Assembly: GCF_900106515.1 (NCBI RefSeq)
Contig: NZ_FNWF01000003.1
Location: 248,001 to 312,000 of the forward strand
DNA from: Peptoniphilus lacydonensis
GTDB taxonomy: Bacteria > Bacillota > Clostridia > Tissierellales > Peptoniphilaceae
Direction: 5' to 3'
Length of the DNA: 64,000 bases
Part shown: positions 55,126 to 64,000 of the stretch, piece after piece
Numbering within the stretch: the first letter of the stretch is position 1
How the letters are laid out: every line of letters begins with the position of its first letter
Position numbers and translations under genes: made by a program
The notes under the pieces: generated by a model
What the model saw: only the letters and a program-made list of their open reading frames with translations
What the model was told of the DNA's origin: nothing
Databases searched by the model: none

Positions 55126-55153
55126 TTGTTCGGTGTAAAAAATATGTTATAAT
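55126..55153 (+). promoter_or_regulatory. Promoter of the zinc-ribbon membrane protein gene
   Basis: TTGTTC (55126-55131), 16-nt spacer, TATAAT (55148-55153). The start point near 55160 would lie only about 9 nt before the ATG at 55169, which supports the TTG start further in. Confidence 0.55.
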
Positions 55154-55186
55154 TATAAAATAGAATATATGAAAGAAGGTGTTTTT

Positions 55187-56926
55187 TTGTTTTGTCCAAA
55201 ATGTGGAAATCCAGTTTCTAAAGATGATAATTTTTGTGCTTATTGCGGTAAAAATCTAAAGGATGTTCGTATAAATGTAACGTCTGATAATAATAAGGAT
55301 ACCAATAAAATAAAGAAAATAAGTGAAAATACAAGAGTTTTTAATCCTAAATCCTTAGATTCAATAGACACCACAGACGAATTAAAAAATATCATCGAAG
55401 AAGTTGACAGAAAGATTTCCAAAAATATTGAAGACCATGAAAAGGGCAATGTCCAAAAGAAATCACCTGAAAGGGAAAATAAAAAAGACAAATTTATTTC
55501 AAATAATTTAGAAAAAAATAAAGAATCTAAATTTTCTAAAGAAAATAGAAAAGATAGTCCAGAAAAATTATCAAGCTCTTCGAAAATCTCTGATAAGGAT
55601 TTCTTAATAGATGATAATTCCAAAAATATCAAGGATAACTTTAACATAAGTCAGAAGGAACTTGTCAAAAGAGTCCAAGAAGAACTAAAAAAATCAAATT
55701 ACAAAGAAAATTCTTCAAAGTCAACTTTTTCTTCTGCTAATAGGGATTCAAACTCAAATAATTATGAACTTTCTCAAAAAGAACAATATGATTCTTTCAC
55801 CGAAGATGAAAAATCTAGAAAATTTTCTTTTAAAGAAAAATGGCAAAATTTTATCAATGAAGATGACGATGAGTACTCTATCTTTTCTAATTTAAAAGAT
55901 GACGATTCTAAAAAAGAAGATACTAGAAATTTAGAAATAAGTAAATCTCTAGAAGATTCTGACAAAAATTTTGAAAATACTCTTAGCACTCCTAAGGTTG
56001 ATATTGAAGAAGCAATTGTAAAATCTGATAAAGAAAAAGAAAAAAAAGATAATTTAAATAAAAAAAATAGCGATAATAAATCTTTAAAAGATGACTCTGA
56101 TAAAAAATTTAATTCACCAAATAAAAATATATCGAGTAAAAAAATTTTTAAAGAAAAAAAATCACAAAATCCTAAAAATACAGAGGAGAAAATAAATAAG
56201 TCTGAAAAACTTAAGGACTTATTTACTTTTAAGGATAAAGGTGAAAAACCTGTAAAAGAAATTGAAAAATCTGATTCGAAATTTGATAAATCTATCGAAA
56301 AAAAATTCTCAAAAAGAGAAAATCAAAAAAATTCAAAATTTTCTAAAACATTACTCGAATGGTTAGATAAAATTTTAGAAAATTTAGATATATTGACTTC
56401 TAGAATTTCAAATTATATAGGCGATTTAGGTTCTAGGGAAAGTAAAATCGTAATAGGTATAGGTGCATCTTTGACTGCAATTTCAGTTCTAATTGGAAAT
56501 GGATCTTTTAGTTTCTTACTTATTTTATTTATAATTCTTAAACTTGTATTTGACTATTTAGAATTTTATATTCCACTAAACATTGCTACTGATAGAGATG
56601 ATATTGATACTAGCTATTCTGAAGTTAAAAAATTCGCTCTTATAAATTGGATAATTTGTAAAGTATTTTTGTTTATAGGATTTATAATTTCTCCTTATGG
56701 AGGATTCCTAAAATATGATATTTTGCAAGCATTGACAGCTATGCCCCTTGCAACACTTCTTGTAATTATTTTATCTCTTTTAATTGCAATTACCCTTTAT
56801 AATAGAGATTTGGGAGAATCTAAAATTAACTTTATTGGATGGTATGCCATTCCATTTACACTTCTTGAACTTTTATTTAAAATGGTCTGGTTTATAATTA
56901 ATTTTATATTTGTAACACTTTTTTAA
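55187..56926 (+). CDS. Zinc-ribbon, disordered-linker, polytopic membrane protein
   Basis: 579 aa. The start is most likely TTG 55187: AGAAGG lies 8-9 nt before it and the protein then begins MFCPKCGNPVSKDDNFCAYCG, the usual N-terminus of zinc-ribbon proteins; an in-frame ATG at 55169 has no ribosome site. Residues 1-22 form the CxxC...CxxC ribbon. About 400 residues of highly charged, serine/lysine/aspartate-rich, low-complexity sequence follow with no predicted fold. From about residue 430 come five or so membrane helices (SKIVIGIGASLTAISVLIG, SFLLILFIILKLVF, WIICKVFLFIGFIISPYGG, LATLLVIILSLLIAITLY, WYAIPFTLLELLFKMVWFI). Not assigned to a known function; similar ribbon-plus-membrane proteins are common in Firmicutes without a defined role. 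Confidence 0.78.
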   Translation: MFCPKCGNPVSKDDNFCAYCGKNLKDVRINVTSDNNKDTNKIKKISENTRVFNPKSLDSIDTTDELKNIIEEVDRKISKNIEDHEKGNVQKKSPERENKKDKFISNNLEKNKESKFSKENRKDSPEKLSSSSKISDKDFLIDDNSKNIKDNFNISQKELVKRVQEELKKSNYKENSSKSTFSSANRDSNSNNYELSQKEQYDSFTEDEKSRKFSFKEKWQNFINEDDDEYSIFSNLKDDDSKKEDTRNLEISKSLEDSDKNFENTLSTPKVDIEEAIVKSDKEKEKKDNLNKKNSDNKSLKDDSDKKFNSPNKNISSKKIFKEKKSQNPKNTEEKINKSEKLKDLFTFKDKGEKPVKEIEKSDSKFDKSIEKKFSKRENQKNSKFSKTLLEWLDKILENLDILTSRISNYIGDLGSRESKIVIGIGASLTAISVLIGNGSFSFLLILFIILKLVFDYLEFYIPLNIATDRDDIDTSYSEVKKFALINWIICKVFLFIGFIISPYGGFLKYDILQALTAMPLATLLVIILSLLIAITLYNRDLGESKINFIGWYAIPFTLLELLFKMVWFIINFIFVTLF

Positions 56927-56945
56927 ATAGTTTTAAAAAGGAGCT

Positions 56946-56992
56946 AAAATATCTGTTGGGGATAAAAATATCCCTTAACAGATATTTTTTTG
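56946..56992 (+). terminator. Terminator of the zinc-ribbon gene
   Basis: Two-part stem: AATATCTGTT and GGGATA pair with TATCCC and AACAGATATT around an AAAA loop; five further T follow. Confidence 0.9.
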
Positions 56993-57106
56993 CATACGAA
57001 TTGCCAAATAAATACAATATCTATGAAAGAAACCAAAATATTACCCTTATTGTGCCGATAAAACTTTCCATTATCTACTTTAAAAAATAAAAAGTATCTA
57101 AAAAAA

Positions 57107-57276
57107 GATTCAGGAATCCTAACAATAGAAGAAAAAATACTGGAAAGAAAAAGTATTAAACTCCTCCTCATTCCTGGATTAATGGATACTTAGAAAGATT
57201 ATACAATAGAATAGAACCCATAAAAAGAACAAATTTTGGAATGTAAAACTTTAACCATTTCAGAACAAAATATTAT
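57107..57276 (+). pseudogene. Decayed C-terminal part of an ISL3-family transposase
   Basis: No open frame remains, but conceptual translation gives DSGILTIEEK at 57107-57136 and, after a frameshift, HSWINGYLERLYNRIEPIKRT from about 57169, then NFG-M-stop-NFNHFRTKYY to 57276. This follows the C-terminal pattern of ISL3 transposases (YSNGxxEGxNNKIKxIKRxxFGYRNFxxFRxRI). Stops and shifts show that it is dead. The start of the gene is not found; 56993-57106 shows nothing I can place. Confidence 0.55.
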
Positions 57277-57279
57277 TAA

Positions 57280-57690
57280 TAATATCATAAAAAATGGCCT
57301 TAGGTCTTGTTTGTGCACCCTAAAATCATAAAAATCAAGTAAATTTAGAATAAAATTAGCTTTATCCCCAAATCAACTTTAAATACATTACATGGATGAG
57401 TTGTCCCTAAACTCTTGACAAAGAACAAAAAATACCCTCCTTATTTACTTCATTACAAAATTCATACTAAACAAATTATAAAATATATTAAAAAATCCCA
57501 GCAAAATAAAGATTACTTTATTCACTGGGTCTCAAATTGTTTATTGATCTATTGTAATAGCTCATGCAAAATGAAGCAGTTAATATTTATTTGTAAAATA
57601 ATTTTATAATATATTTAATTCTGTGTCAATAATTTATCTTGATAAAGTTATGGTTTTAGAATTATCCTTTTCCTATTACACATACTTTTA
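57280..57690. other. AT-rich non-coding stretch with possible IS end and a hairpin
   Basis: CTCTTGACAAAGAAC at 57412-57426 resembles an ISL3-type terminal repeat and may be the right end of the decayed element. A hairpin at 57497-57529 pairs CCCAG..AATAAAG with CTTTATT..CTGGG; it lacks a T run. A 64-codon frame at 57415-57609 is not credible as a gene. No other feature is seen. Confidence 0.4.
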
Positions 57691-57723
57691 CAAAAAAAGA
57701 CTCTCAACAATTTGTTGAAAGTC
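57691..57723 (-). terminator. Terminator of secA
   Basis: Minus strand GACTTTCAACAA / TTGTTGAGAGTC (one mismatch, small loop) followed by seven T. Confidence 0.85.
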
Positions 57724-57733
57724 CTTTTGTTAA

Positions 57734-60472
57734 TTATTCATATTTTCCGTGACAATTTTTATATTTTTTTCCACTTCCACATGGACATGGATCATTTCTG
57801 CCAACTTTCTTTTCTTTTCTCACATAAGGTTTTTTCTTTCCATCATCTGGATTTACAGTTTCCACTTCTTTTGCAACTCTAACTCTCTTAACTTTTTCAG
57901 GGTTCGCTACATGGTAGAGCATCTTCACTGTGTCTTCTTTTATAGACTCATTCATAGTTTGAAACATGTCGAAACCTTCTTCAGCATATGCCCTTACTGG
58001 GTCAGTTTGTCCAACTGCACGAAGCCCAATTCCCTTTCTAAGTTGATCCATTGCGTCAATATGATCCATCCATTTTTGGTCAACATTTTGAAGTAGTGCA
58101 ACTCTTTCAATTTCTCTAAATTTTTCTTCTCCAAAGTCTTCTTCTTTTTCTTTATATTTTTCATCAGCAAGTTCTTTTATGAAAGATTTTAAACTTTCTG
58201 CTGTTGGATTTTCAATTCCCTTTAAGAAATCTTCTTCAAAGTCAAAAGTACTAACTCCAAAATTTCTAATTGATTCAAAATCTAGATAATTTTTATTGTT
58301 GTCATCAAGTTTATTGTAAAAATCTATTGTATTGTCAATAACATCATTTCTCATTTCCATAATGTCATCTTTTAGGTTTTCACCTTCCAAAACTTTTCGT
58401 CTTTCAGCATAGATAACTTCTCTTTGTTTATTCATAACATCATCGTATTTTAAAACATTTTTACGAATACTAAAGTTATTGCCTTCAACTTTTCTTTGTG
58501 CAGATTCAATTAATCTAGTTAGAATTTTATGTTCAATTGGTTCATCTTCTTCCGGATCAAGCTTTAGCATTGTTTCTTTAAATCTATCTCCAGCAAAAAG
58601 TCTAATTAAATCATCATCTGCAGAAATATAGAATCTTGAAAAACCAGGATCTCCTTGACGTCCAGAACGTCCACGAAGTTGGTTGTCAATACGTCTTGAC
58701 TCATGTCTTTCTGTACCAATTATTCTAAGTCCACCAGCTTTTTTAACTTCTTCTGCTTCTTTGTCAGTTTCTTCCTTGAATTTCTTCACAAGATTTTGAT
58801 AATCTTCTCTTGCTTTTAAAATTTCTGAATCATCTGTGTTGAAATATGAATCTGCATATTCAAGCATTTCTTCTTCCATACCTTGCTTTTTAAGTTCTTT
58901 TTTAGCAAGATACTCTGGATTACCACCAAGTACAATGTCGGTACCACGACCAGCCATATTTGTTGCAATAGTAACTTGACCGAAACGACCAGCTTGTGCA
59001 ACTATTTCAGACTCTTGTTCGTGTTTCTTAGCATTTAAGACATTGTGCTTTATGCCGGCACGTTTTAAATATTTAGAAAGTGCTTCTGACTTATCAATAG
59101 AAATTGTACCAACTAGAACTGGTTGTCCTTTTGCGTGTGCTTCTTCAATTTCTCTTGTAACTGCTTTAAATTTTGCATCCTCATTTATATAAATTTGATC
59201 ATTATCATCATCCCTTATTACAGGCTTATTTGTAGGAATTTCAACAACGTCAATATTATAAATATCTCTAAATTCGCCTTCTTCTGTCATGGCAGTACCA
59301 GTCATCCCAGAAAGCTTTTTATACATTCTAAAATAATTTTGGAACGTAATTGTAGCAAGAGTTTTAGATTCTGCTCTTACTTCTAGACCTTCTTTAGCTT
59401 CTATTGCTTGGTGAAGACCTTCAGAATATCTTCTACCATACATTAAACGACCAGTAAATTCATCTACTATTATGATTTCGCCATCTTTTACAACATAATC
59501 TATATCATTTTTCATAGTTCCTGCAGCTTTAAGTGCTTGATTGATATGGTGAGAAAGTTCCATATTAGATGCATCTGATAAATTTTCTATTCCAAAATAT
59601 TTCTCAGCCTTTTCGATACCTTTATCAGTAAGTGTTGCAGTTTTATCTTTTTCATTTATAACGTAATCAACAGTTTCTTCTTCAAATTCTCTATTAAATC
59701 TTTCAAGATCAATTTCATCTTGACTCTTAATTCTGTGTGACAAAGTATTTACAAAATCTCTTGCTCTTACATAAAGATCAACGGATTCATCGCCTTGACC
59801 AGAAATAATAAGTGGAGTTCTAGCTTCATCAATTAAAATTGAGTCAACTTCATCGACAATACAGAAATGAAGTCCCCTTTGAACCATTTCTTCTTTGTAG
59901 ATAACCATATTATCTCTTAGATAGTCAAATCCAAATTCATTATTTGTACCGTAAGTAATATCGCAATTGTATGCAATTTTTCTGTCTTCTTGATCCATGT
60001 CGTGAATAATACAACCAACGCTTAATCCCAAAAATTCGTAGACCTTGCCCATCCAATCTCTATCACGACTAGCCAAATAATCATTTACTGTTACAATGTG
60101 CGTACCCTTTCCTTCAAGTGCATTTAAATATGCAGGAAGAGTTGCAACAAGCGTCTTACCTTCACCAGTTTTCATTTCAGCAATCCTGCCTTGGTGAAGA
60201 ACAATGCCACCGATTACTTGCACTCTAAAGTGTTTCATTCCAAGAACTCTCCATGCAGCTTCTCTTACCACTGCAAAAGCTTCTGGAAGAATGTCATCAG
60301 TTGTTTCACCATTGTTAAGTCTATTTTTAAACTCTTCAGTCTTTGCTTTTAGCTCATTATCAGAAAGTTTTTCCATCTCACCTTCGAGATCCATAACTTT
60401 ATTTACAAGGGGCTCGATTTTTTTTAATTCCCTATCGCTGTAGGTACCAAAAATCTTTTCCATTAAACCCAT
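57734..60472 (-). CDS. secA: Protein translocase ATPase SecA
   Basis: 912 aa motor that pushes preproteins through SecYEG. DEAD motor 1 ([17 protein letters not shown] Walker [23 protein letters not shown]), preprotein cross-linking domain, motor 2 ([48 protein letters not shown]), helical scaffold with the two-helix finger ([22 protein letters not shown]) and a C-terminal SEC-C zinc motif ([18 protein letters not shown]). Full length. AAGGAGTGG before the ATG. Only one SecA is seen in the window. Confidence 0.98.
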   Translation of the reverse strand: MGLMEKIFGTYSDRELKKIEPLVNKVMDLEGEMEKLSDNELKAKTEEFKNRLNNGETTDDILPEAFAVVREAAWRVLGMKHFRVQVIGGIVLHQGRIAEMKTGEGKTLVATLPAYLNALEGKGTHIVTVNDYLASRDRDWMGKVYEFLGLSVGCIIHDMDQEDRKIAYNCDITYGTNNEFGFDYLRDNMVIYKEEMVQRGLHFCIVDEVDSILIDEARTPLIISGQGDESVDLYVRARDFVNTLSHRIKSQDEIDLERFNREFEEETVDYVINEKDKTATLTDKGIEKAEKYFGIENLSDASNMELSHHINQALKAAGTMKNDIDYVVKDGEIIIVDEFTGRLMYGRRYSEGLHQAIEAKEGLEVRAESKTLATITFQNYFRMYKKLSGMTGTAMTEEGEFRDIYNIDVVEIPTNKPVIRDDDNDQIYINEDAKFKAVTREIEEAHAKGQPVLVGTISIDKSEALSKYLKRAGIKHNVLNAKKHEQESEIVAQAGRFGQVTIATNMAGRGTDIVLGGNPEYLAKKELKKQGMEEEMLEYADSYFNTDDSEILKAREDYQNLVKKFKEETDKEAEEVKKAGGLRIIGTERHESRRIDNQLRGRSGRQGDPGFSRFYISADDDLIRLFAGDRFKETMLKLDPEEDEPIEHKILTRLIESAQRKVEGNNFSIRKNVLKYDDVMNKQREVIYAERRKVLEGENLKDDIMEMRNDVIDNTIDFYNKLDDNNKNYLDFESIRNFGVSTFDFEEDFLKGIENPTAESLKSFIKELADEKYKEKEEDFGEEKFREIERVALLQNVDQKWMDHIDAMDQLRKGIGLRAVGQTDPVRAYAEEGFDMFQTMNESIKEDTVKMLYHVANPEKVKRVRVAKEVETVNPDDGKKKPYVRKEKKVGRNDPCPCGSGKKYKNCHGKYE

Positions 60473-60692
60473 TTTACCACTCCTTTTACCTGACGTAATA
60501 TTTTATCATTAAATGGCATTCTTTACAATAAAAATCAATTTTTTATGTTTCCCTATAAATTATATGTTTACTAATAATTAATGTCAATAAAATTAAGTTA
60601 AATACTTCTTTTAAATTAAATTTATACAATAATAGCAACTATACAAAATAAATTTTTTATTATAAAATGTATAAAAAGACGAGGAGGTTTAT

Positions 60693-62213
60693 ATGATATT
60701 AGTAGTTGACTTTGGCGGCCAATACAATCAGTTGATAGCAAGACGCATAAGAGATCTTAACATCTACTGTGAAGTAGTTCCTTACAACAAAGCCTTAAAA
60801 GAAATAGAAAACAGAAAAAATATAGAAGGAATAATATTTACAGGTGGTCCAAATTCTGTCTATGAAGAAAGTGCCCCTAAAATAGAAAGAGAAATCTTCG
60901 AAAAAAATATTCCAATCTTGGGACTTTGCTATGGAATGCAAATTATGGCACACATACTTGGTGGAGAAGTTGTAAACGCACCAAAGGAAAGAGAATTTGG
61001 AAAAACTAAAATAAAAACAGAAAAATCTGAAATATTTAAAAACTTATCGGATGAAGAAACTATTTGGATGAGTCATGTAGATAGAGTAGAAAAAGTACCA
61101 GAAGGATTTAAAATAATTGCCAAAAGTGAAAATTGCCCAGTAGCCGCAATGGAAAATGAAGACAAAAAACTATACGCATTGCAATTTCATCCAGAAGTAA
61201 ATCATTCAGTTCATGGCAAAGAAATGTTAGAAAACTTTGCCGTAAATATTTGCGGTGCAAAAAAAGATTGGACAATGGAAAATTATGCAAAAAAATCTAT
61301 TGCAGAGATAAAAGAAAAAGTTGGAGATGGAAAAGTTTTACTAGCTCTATCAGGTGGAGTTGACTCATCTGTCACAGCTTCACTTCTATCCAAAGCAGTT
61401 GGAAAAAACTTAACTTGCATCTTTGTAGACCATGGACTATTGCGAAAAAATGAAGGCGACGAAGTAGAAGAAGCCTTTAAAAATTCTGGAATGCACTTTA
61501 TAAGAGTGGACGCAGAAAAGAGATTTTTAGAAAAATTATCTGGTGTAACAGATCCAGAAAAGAAAAGAAAAATAATTGGCGAAGAATTCATAAGAGTCTT
61601 TGAAGAAGAAGGTCAAAAAATAAAATCAGTGGACTTCTTAGCACAAGGAACAATTTATCCAGACGTAATCGAATCAGGTCTTGGCGATTCTGCAGTAATA
61701 AAAAGTCACCATAATGTAGGAGGACTTCCTGACTTTGTAGATTTTAAAGAAATAATCGAGCCACTTCGCATGCTATTTAAAGACGAAGTTCGTGAACTTG
61801 GACGTGAACTTGGCCTTGCAGATTATTTAGTAGATAGACAACCATTTCCAGGCCCAGGACTTGCAATAAGAGTTATTGGAGAAATCACAAAAGAAAAATT
61901 AGATACACTTCGTGACGCAGATAAAATTTTTAGAGACGAACTTGAAAAAGCAAAACTAGAAGACATCAATCAATACTTTGCAGTATTGACAAACAATAAA
62001 TCAGTAGGAGTAATGGGCGACTTTAGAACTTATGACTACACATTGGCACTAAGAGCAGTGTCAACAACAGACTTTATGACAGCAGACTTTACAAGAATCC
62101 CTTGGGAAGTCTTGGACAAAGTTTCCAATAGAATAGTAAACGAAGTAGACCATATAAATAGAATAGTGTACGACATAACAAGTAAACCACCAGCAACTAT
62201 TGAATGGGAATAA
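60693..62213 (+). CDS. guaA: GMP synthase (glutamine-hydrolysing)
   Basis: 506 aa, converts XMP to GMP. Class I glutamine amidotransferase domain with the catalytic cysteine in [12 protein letters not shown] and the H/E pair in [10 protein letters not shown], then the ATP pyrophosphatase loop [17 protein letters not shown], and the C-terminal dimerisation domain ([58 protein letters not shown]). Complete. Ribosome site GAGGAGG. The 220-nt leader region shows no purine riboswitch. Confidence 0.98.
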   Translation: MILVVDFGGQYNQLIARRIRDLNIYCEVVPYNKALKEIENRKNIEGIIFTGGPNSVYEESAPKIEREIFEKNIPILGLCYGMQIMAHILGGEVVNAPKEREFGKTKIKTEKSEIFKNLSDEETIWMSHVDRVEKVPEGFKIIAKSENCPVAAMENEDKKLYALQFHPEVNHSVHGKEMLENFAVNICGAKKDWTMENYAKKSIAEIKEKVGDGKVLLALSGGVDSSVTASLLSKAVGKNLTCIFVDHGLLRKNEGDEVEEAFKNSGMHFIRVDAEKRFLEKLSGVTDPEKKRKIIGEEFIRVFEEEGQKIKSVDFLAQGTIYPDVIESGLGDSAVIKSHHNVGGLPDFVDFKEIIEPLRMLFKDEVRELGRELGLADYLVDRQPFPGPGLAIRVIGEITKEKLDTLRDADKIFRDELEKAKLEDINQYFAVLTNNKSVGVMGDFRTYDYTLALRAVSTTDFMTADFTRIPWEVLDKVSNRIVNEVDHINRIVYDITSKPPATIEWE

Positions 62214-62319
62214 AAGATTATAACTTATAAATAGCTTAAATAAGCCAATCTAAAATCTAAGTGTAACAATATCGTAACAATAATAATTAAAGAGGTTGTT
62301 GCAAAAGTCCCCTATATAG

Positions 62320-62357
62320 AAAAAAGACGAGGAAACATAAAAATCCTCGTCTTTTTT
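62320..62357 (+). terminator. Hairpin/terminator inside the IS, before the transposase
   Basis: Perfect 14-bp stem AAAAAAGACGAGGA / TCCTCGTCTTTTTT with 10-nt loop. It can stop read-through from guaA and shield the transposase gene from outside transcription. Confidence 0.8.
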
Positions 62358-62371
62358 GATACAATGTATTT

Positions 62372-63877
62372 ATGAAAACAACTACAAATACATCACCATT
62401 AACTAACTATACACTAGTTAATGATACAATTCAACTAAGATTAAACTTTAATACAGAAATATATATCCAAGATGATGTTAAACTAAGGCTTGTAAAAAAT
62501 ATAATAGAGAGGATGAACTTATCAGAGCTAAAAAAAGTCTATTCATCATTTGGAAGAAAACCCAAAGTAAATCCAGTAACCATGCTAGAAATAATAATAT
62601 ACTGCTATTCAGAAGGAATATTTACATCAAGAGGAATAGAAAAAGCTTGTAAATATGATTTAAGAATTAAGTACTTACTCGATAAAGAACTACCACCAGA
62701 CCATAGCACAATAAACAGATTTAGACAAAAAATTGTAGAACTAACACCAGATTTACTAAATCAAATAGTTCAAATACTGATAGAAGAAAATCAGATAGAC
62801 CTATCAAGTATCTATATAGATGGAACAAAGATAGAAGTCTATGCCAACAGATATAGTTTTGTATGGCGAGGAAGTATAGAAAAGTGGCAAGAAAAATTAA
62901 TAGAGAGGATAAAAGAAGAACTAGGATTAAGTAAAAGTCTAATTCCAGACCAAGTACTTCAAGCAGTAACAACAATCTTTAATCAATTGAGAAAATATTG
63001 CAAACAGAAAAAAATAAAATTTGTTTACGGAAAAGGAAAAAGAAAAACAAAAGAACAAAGGGACTATGAACTTTTAAAAGACTGGAAAGAAAAACTAGAA
63101 AGCTACAGGAAACATCTAGAAATAATGGGAGACTATAGAAATTCCTATTCAAAAACAGACCATGATGCAACCTTCATGAGAATGAAAGAAGACCACATGA
63201 AAAACGGCCAACTAAAACCAGCCTACAATATCCAATTAGCAAGTGCATCAGGCTTCATCATAGGAGAAAACATATCCCATCATCCAAGTGACATGTACAC
63301 ACTAAAACCATTCTTAAAAGACCTTTTAGAAAAATATCCAAATAAACTAAACAGGATAGTCGCAGATGCAGGATACGAAAGCGAAGAAAACTATGTATTC
63401 TTAGCAGAAAATAATTTAACATCCTATATAAAACCATCAAACTATGAAAAGTCGAAAACAAGAAAATACAAAAAAGAACAAGAATTTAGGAAAAGCTTAA
63501 AATACGATGAAAGACAAGACAAATACATATCACAAGAGGGCAAAGAATTCATAAGATGTAATGACAGATACAGAAAAAGAAAAAGTGGATACGTAACAAC
63601 AACAAAAGTCTACAGATGTTTCGATTGGAACAAAGAAGGACAAAAAAGCAAGGGAATCTACATAGCAGAAACATTTCAAAAATATAGAGAAGAAACCTTA
63701 AAAAACATAATATTCGACCAAGGAATAGAAGAAAGATTAAATAGATCGATTCAAGCCGAAGGAGCATTTTCCAAAATAAAGTCAGGCTTAAACTATAACA
63801 GATTCCACCACAGAGGAAAAGAAAACATAATAAGTGAAATATGTCTATTATCAATAGCACTAAACTTAAATACTTGA
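62372..63877 (+). CDS. IS1182-family transposase
   Basis: 501 aa DDE transposase, apparently intact. N-terminal domain of IS1182/IS5-like transposases (LVKNIIERMNLSELKKVYSSFGRKPKVNP, PDHSTINRFRQKI), catalytic core with the first aspartate in IYIDGTKIEVYANRY, second in RIVADAGYESEENYVFL, and the glutamate in RSIQAEGAFSKIKSGLNYNRFHHRG. The ATG has no ribosome site; a TACAAT -10 at 62360-62365 would start RNA at or next to the ATG, so it may be leaderless. Adjacent hairpins on both sides are typical for limiting transposase expression. Confidence 0.92.
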   Translation: MKTTTNTSPLTNYTLVNDTIQLRLNFNTEIYIQDDVKLRLVKNIIERMNLSELKKVYSSFGRKPKVNPVTMLEIIIYCYSEGIFTSRGIEKACKYDLRIKYLLDKELPPDHSTINRFRQKIVELTPDLLNQIVQILIEENQIDLSSIYIDGTKIEVYANRYSFVWRGSIEKWQEKLIERIKEELGLSKSLIPDQVLQAVTTIFNQLRKYCKQKKIKFVYGKGKRKTKEQRDYELLKDWKEKLESYRKHLEIMGDYRNSYSKTDHDATFMRMKEDHMKNGQLKPAYNIQLASASGFIIGENISHHPSDMYTLKPFLKDLLEKYPNKLNRIVADAGYESEENYVFLAENNLTSYIKPSNYEKSKTRKYKKEQEFRKSLKYDERQDKYISQEGKEFIRCNDRYRKRKSGYVTTTKVYRCFDWNKEGQKSKGIYIAETFQKYREETLKNIIFDQGIEERLNRSIQAEGAFSKIKSGLNYNRFHHRGKENIISEICLLSIALNLNT

Positions 63878-63885
63878 TAAAAAAA

Positions 63886-63923
63886 TGATGTTACAGAGTA
63901 GAATCATCTATTCTATAACATCA
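63886..63923 (+). terminator. Hairpin after the transposase gene
   Basis: TGATGTTA...AGTAGAAT pairs with ATTCTAT...TAACATCA around a short loop, followed by CCTTATTTTATC. Probably the transposase terminator. The last 75 nt of the window show nothing further. Confidence 0.6.
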
Positions 63924-64000
63924 CCTTATTTTATCTGTCATCTCTTTAATTATGGTAAGTCAATAAAGAATTTCCCTAAAGATACGAAAAATATTAATAC

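Larger units (their letters stand above)
62291..64000 (+). mobile_element. IS1182-family insertion sequence, right end beyond or near the window edge
   Basis: A transposase of the IS1182 family lies 78 nt behind guaA. A likely left tip is GAGGTTGTTGCAAAAGTCCCC at 62292-62312, of the kind seen at IS1182 ends; no inverse copy is found before base 64000, so the right tip is probably outside. The outer limits are therefore uncertain. Confidence 0.65.

Noticed and set aside
56944-57171. 75-codon minus-strand frame and 57415-57609 plus-strand frame in the secA-proximal spacer
   Set aside because: No ribosome site, compositional noise, and the region is better explained as a terminator plus decayed transposase.
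60473-60692. Possible purine riboswitch before guaA
   Set aside because: The region lacks the conserved purine-aptamer loops and a paired P1 stem; only AT-rich sequence and a promoter-like stretch are seen.

Overview
This window is a low-GC (about 30 % by eye) chromosomal segment from a Firmicute, most likely an anaerobic Clostridia/Tissierellia-type coccus of the Peptoniphilaceae kind. That placement is inference. It rests on the AT-rich codon use, GatCAB amidotransferase, S-layer-homology (SLH) proteins, YhaO/YhaN, PASTA-type PBP, strong Shine-Dalgarno sites with some TTG/GTG starts, PEP synthase and acetate kinase. Nearly all genes lie on the minus strand; the plus-strand genes are a few short islands. 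I see no rRNA, tRNA, CRISPR array or recognisable riboswitch.

Layout. 1-8 kb: end of a CBS/CorC-type protein, a GltS-type glutamate carrier, an SLH protein, a hemerythrin operon behind a CRP/FNR-type palindrome, yceD-rpmF behind a perfect consensus promoter, ackA, and divergent tmcAL. 8-19 kb: a compact division and cell-wall (dcw) cluster transcribed mraZ-rsmH-ftsL-pbp-mraY-murD-ftsW-murG-ftsQ-ftsZ, without murE, murF, murC, murB or ftsA, and preceded by a phased array of MraZ-type boxes. 19-21 kb: an OmpR-type two-component system. 21-29 kb: tcdA-pcrA-ligA-gatC-gatA-gatB, joining DNA repair and tRNA-dependent amidation. 29-33 kb: two tandem paralogous SLH proteins. 33-34 kb (plus strand): a three-gene cassette of a siroheme-synthase-like protein, a small cupin and a CC-motif protein. 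34-41 kb: ppsA, then yhaO-yhaN-phosphoesterase-CYTH. 41-45 kb: ybaK-pgcA-degenerate PfkB-isochorismatase-like hydrolase. 45-48 kb: znuABC with a divergent Fur-family (Zur-like) gene and a candidate operator. 48-54.5 kb: a Na+/H+ antiporter-family protein, ftsH, and dnaX-ybaB-recR. 54.5-57.7 kb: an alanine-rich lipoprotein, a zinc-ribbon membrane protein and a decayed ISL3-type transposase remnant. 57.7-64 kb: secA, guaA and an IS1182-family insertion sequence running to the window edge.

Most of the window is housekeeping. The parts most worth a second look are the CRP/FNR-type palindrome in front of the hemerythrin operon, the MraZ-box array, the siroheme-like/cupin/CC-motif cassette with its repeated TGTAAT operator-like words, the alanine-zipper lipoprotein, the kinase-motif-less PfkB protein and the two A8 tracts at the domain III boundary of dnaX. 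Function calls rest on recognisable motifs and gene order read from the sequence; no database search was run.
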